A stretch of DNA of 64,000 nucleotides from Ignavibacteria bacterium (GTDB lineage Bacteria; Bacteroidota; Ignavibacteria; Tepidaquicellales; OLB5). The translations under genes and the position numbers were made by a program. Positions 62,848-64,000 of this stretch are shown here, one piece after another (within the stretch, counting starts at the first letter, position 1; every line of letters begins with the position of its first letter). The stretch covers positions 1,083,642 to 1,147,641 of the forward strand of contig JAFLBX010000002.1 of the NCBI GenBank assembly GCA_017303675.1. The letters run 5' to 3'. The notes under the pieces are model-generated. The model saw only the letters and a program-made list of their open reading frames with translations, was not told the origin of the DNA and made no database searches.

Positions 62848-63408
62848 TTATTTCTGGACCTGCCCGCTCACTTTATAAATAACATAATTTTTCAGGTTTT
62901 GATCCGCTTCAAAACCGTATCCCTGGATATCTTCGGTTTTAGTTGTAATATGAACGAACTCATCGGATTTTATCCGCTGGGTTTTATTCACCCAATATAG
63001 CTTATTTGTTGTAAGCACAGAGCCATCAGTAGAAACGAGCTTAACATCTTCATATACTTCAACATCTTTAGTCGCATCATAAATTTTACCGCGCCTGCCT
63101 GTTAAAGTTGAGCTGTAAACACCATCTTTGTAAAAATCCACTTTTGCATTACTGTCAATCAGCGTATAGTTGAATTTAGAAAAGATCCTTATCCTGCCGG
63201 CAGTTAAAACAGCTTTAACTTTGCCTGAATCAGAAAAAGTAACTGTGGTATTAAAGCTTTCCTGTGAAGGGATACTATCGGTTGATGTTAAATTTATCCG
63301 GGGAGGCTCAATTTTATTATCACCTGAGCAGCCTCCGGCTGCGAGTAAAGCTCCGGATAAGACAATAAAATAAATAATTTGTTTAAACAATGCTGTATTT
63401 AAATTCAA
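62848..63408 (-). CDS. lptC: LPS export system protein LptC (lipoprotein form)
   Basis: 186 residues from TTG 63408. Lipoprotein signal with Cys27 in AAGGCSGD, then an LptC-like beta-jellyroll (repeated V-K-x-(D/F) strands; DATKDVEVYEDVKLVS). It couples the inner-membrane LptBFG complex to the periplasmic bridge. In E. coli LptC has an uncleaved helix; lipidated versions occur in Bacteroidota. Gene order kdsD-lptC-lptA on the minus strand is conserved in many Gram-negatives. Confidence 0.85.
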   Translation of the reverse strand: MNLNTALFKQIIYFIVLSGALLAAGGCSGDNKIEPPRINLTSTDSIPSQESFNTTVTFSDSGKVKAVLTAGRIRIFSKFNYTLIDSNAKVDFYKDGVYSSTLTGRRGKIYDATKDVEVYEDVKLVSTDGSVLTTNKLYWVNKTQRIKSDEFVHITTKTEDIQGYGFEADQNLKNYVIYKVSGQVQK

Positions 63409-63418
63409 ATTATATCAG

Positions 63419-64000
63419 CTATCCCAAACCCGCCTTAACAAGGTCATGCATATGCACAACTCCTGTAGGCATTTTTTTCTTATCGGTAATTATAAGCTGT
63501 GTAATTGTATATTTTTCCATAAGCTCAAGGGCAGTTTCACCCAGCATATTTTCATTAATCAGCTTGGGTGAAGTATTCATAATATCCTTCGCTTTAATAT
63601 CGGCAACATTCTCATATTTCTGCAGAGTTCTTCTGATATCACCATCCGTTATTATGCCTTTTAGCCTGCCGGTTTTATCAATTACACAGGTACATCCCAG
63701 CCTTTTTGATGAAATTTCAAAAACTACATCCTTGAACAGTGCATTTTCTTTAACCCTGGGAATTTGCTGGTCACTTACCATAAGATCACTTACCCTGAGC
63801 AGAAGCTTTCTTCCGAGAATTCCCCCGGGGTGAAGCATAGCGAACTCTTCCTTGGTAAATTCCTTTTTCTTAAGCAGCGCAATAGCCAATGCATCGCCTA
63901 TGACTAACGCTGCAGTTGTTGATGTAGTAGGCGCGAGATTATACGGACATGCTTCCTGTTCCACGGAAGCATCTATAACAACATCGGAAAGATCTTTTAG
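63419..64000 (-). CDS. kdsD: Arabinose-5-phosphate isomerase, KdsD/KpsF type (5' end outside window)
   Basis: Partial: the frame stays open to the right edge (read as LKDLSDVVIDASVEQEACP), so the start is upstream of base 64000. The visible part has the end of the SIS domain (NLAPTTSTTAALVIGDALA), the linker HPGGILGRKLL and two CBS motifs. It interconverts ribulose 5-phosphate and arabinose 5-phosphate, the precursor of KDO for LPS. It leads the kdsD-lptC-lptA-like run. Confidence 0.93.
   Translation of the reverse strand, partial: LKDLSDVVIDASVEQEACPYNLAPTTSTTAALVIGDALAIALLKKKEFTKEEFAMLHPGGILGRKLLLRVSDLMVSDQQIPRVKENALFKDVVFEISSKRLGCTCVIDKTGRLKGIITDGDIRRTLQKYENVADIKAKDIMNTSPKLINENMLGETALELMEKYTITQLIITDKKKMPTGVVHMHDLVKAGLG

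Overview
This 64 kb window is an AT-rich bacterial chromosome segment of the Bacteroidota/Chlorobiota/Ignavibacteriota type, most likely an Ignavibacteria-like organism (inference). The support is secreted proteins ending in the NYPNPFNPST-type T9SS sorting domain, Bacteroidetes-style promoter matches (TAnnTTTG), CarboxypepD_reg-TonB receptors, DUF5916/DUF2851/DUF2723 proteins and the alternative GlmU-like protein. Gram-negative envelope functions dominate. Gene content is mostly chromosomal housekeeping; no plasmid, prophage or CRISPR locus is visible.

Layout. 1-4.1 kb: three tandem secreted seven-bladed propeller paralogues (the first cut by the window edge), then an unannotated 44-aa membrane microprotein. 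4.1-8.3 kb: DUF5916 outer-membrane protein and an Omp85/BamA-family protein, divergent. 8.3-9.5 kb: hairpin repeats with a 160-bp tandem period and a GIY-YIG nuclease gene embedded in one unit. 9.5-20 kb, minus strand: DUF2851, pyrF, the cell-shape cluster mreB-mreC-mreD-mrdA-rodA, purN and purH. 20-25 kb: rpmE, GlmU-like protein, a helical unknown, a second microprotein, a secreted SBBP-repeat protein and a DUF2721-like protein. 25-28.5 kb, minus: adk, STAS protein, TolQ/ExbB and two ExbD proteins. 28.8-36.7 kb, plus: cytochrome c lipoprotein, CADD/PqqC-like oxygenase, DUF2723 protein, second Omp85 protein, rsmE, a BacNav-like channel and an OppF/DppF ATPase. 37-39.4 kb: AI-2E exporter family protein, TerB-like protein and a P-loop NTPase. 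39.6-45.5 kb: TonB receptor and a metalloprotease/PD40/Omp85-like fusion. 45.7-46.2 kb: tRNA-Pro and tRNA-Phe around a DUF721-like gene. 46.3-56.6 kb: PDZ-SpoIIE phosphatase, a minus-strand run of fbp and small envelope genes, a large helicase-nuclease and radA. 56.8-64 kb: ispF, lnt, HU and HU-SPOR proteins, and the LPS genes kdsD-lptC-lptA-like, with kdsD cut by the right edge.

How they fit together: much of the window builds or decorates the envelope. Mre/PBP2/RodA make the elongasome; Lnt and lipoproteins, LptC/LptA and KdsD serve lipoprotein and LPS maturation; ExbB/ExbD would energise the TonB receptor; Omp85 members insert outer-membrane proteins; T9SS exports the propellers. The SpoIIE phosphatase and the unlinked STAS protein could form a partner-switching pathway.

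The least explained items are the GIY-YIG/hairpin array, the pair of microproteins that share residues 26-28, a strong terminator-like hairpin enclosing the GlmU-like start codon, and the protease-propeller-barrel fusion. Functions are inferred by reading motifs by eye; no database search was run.
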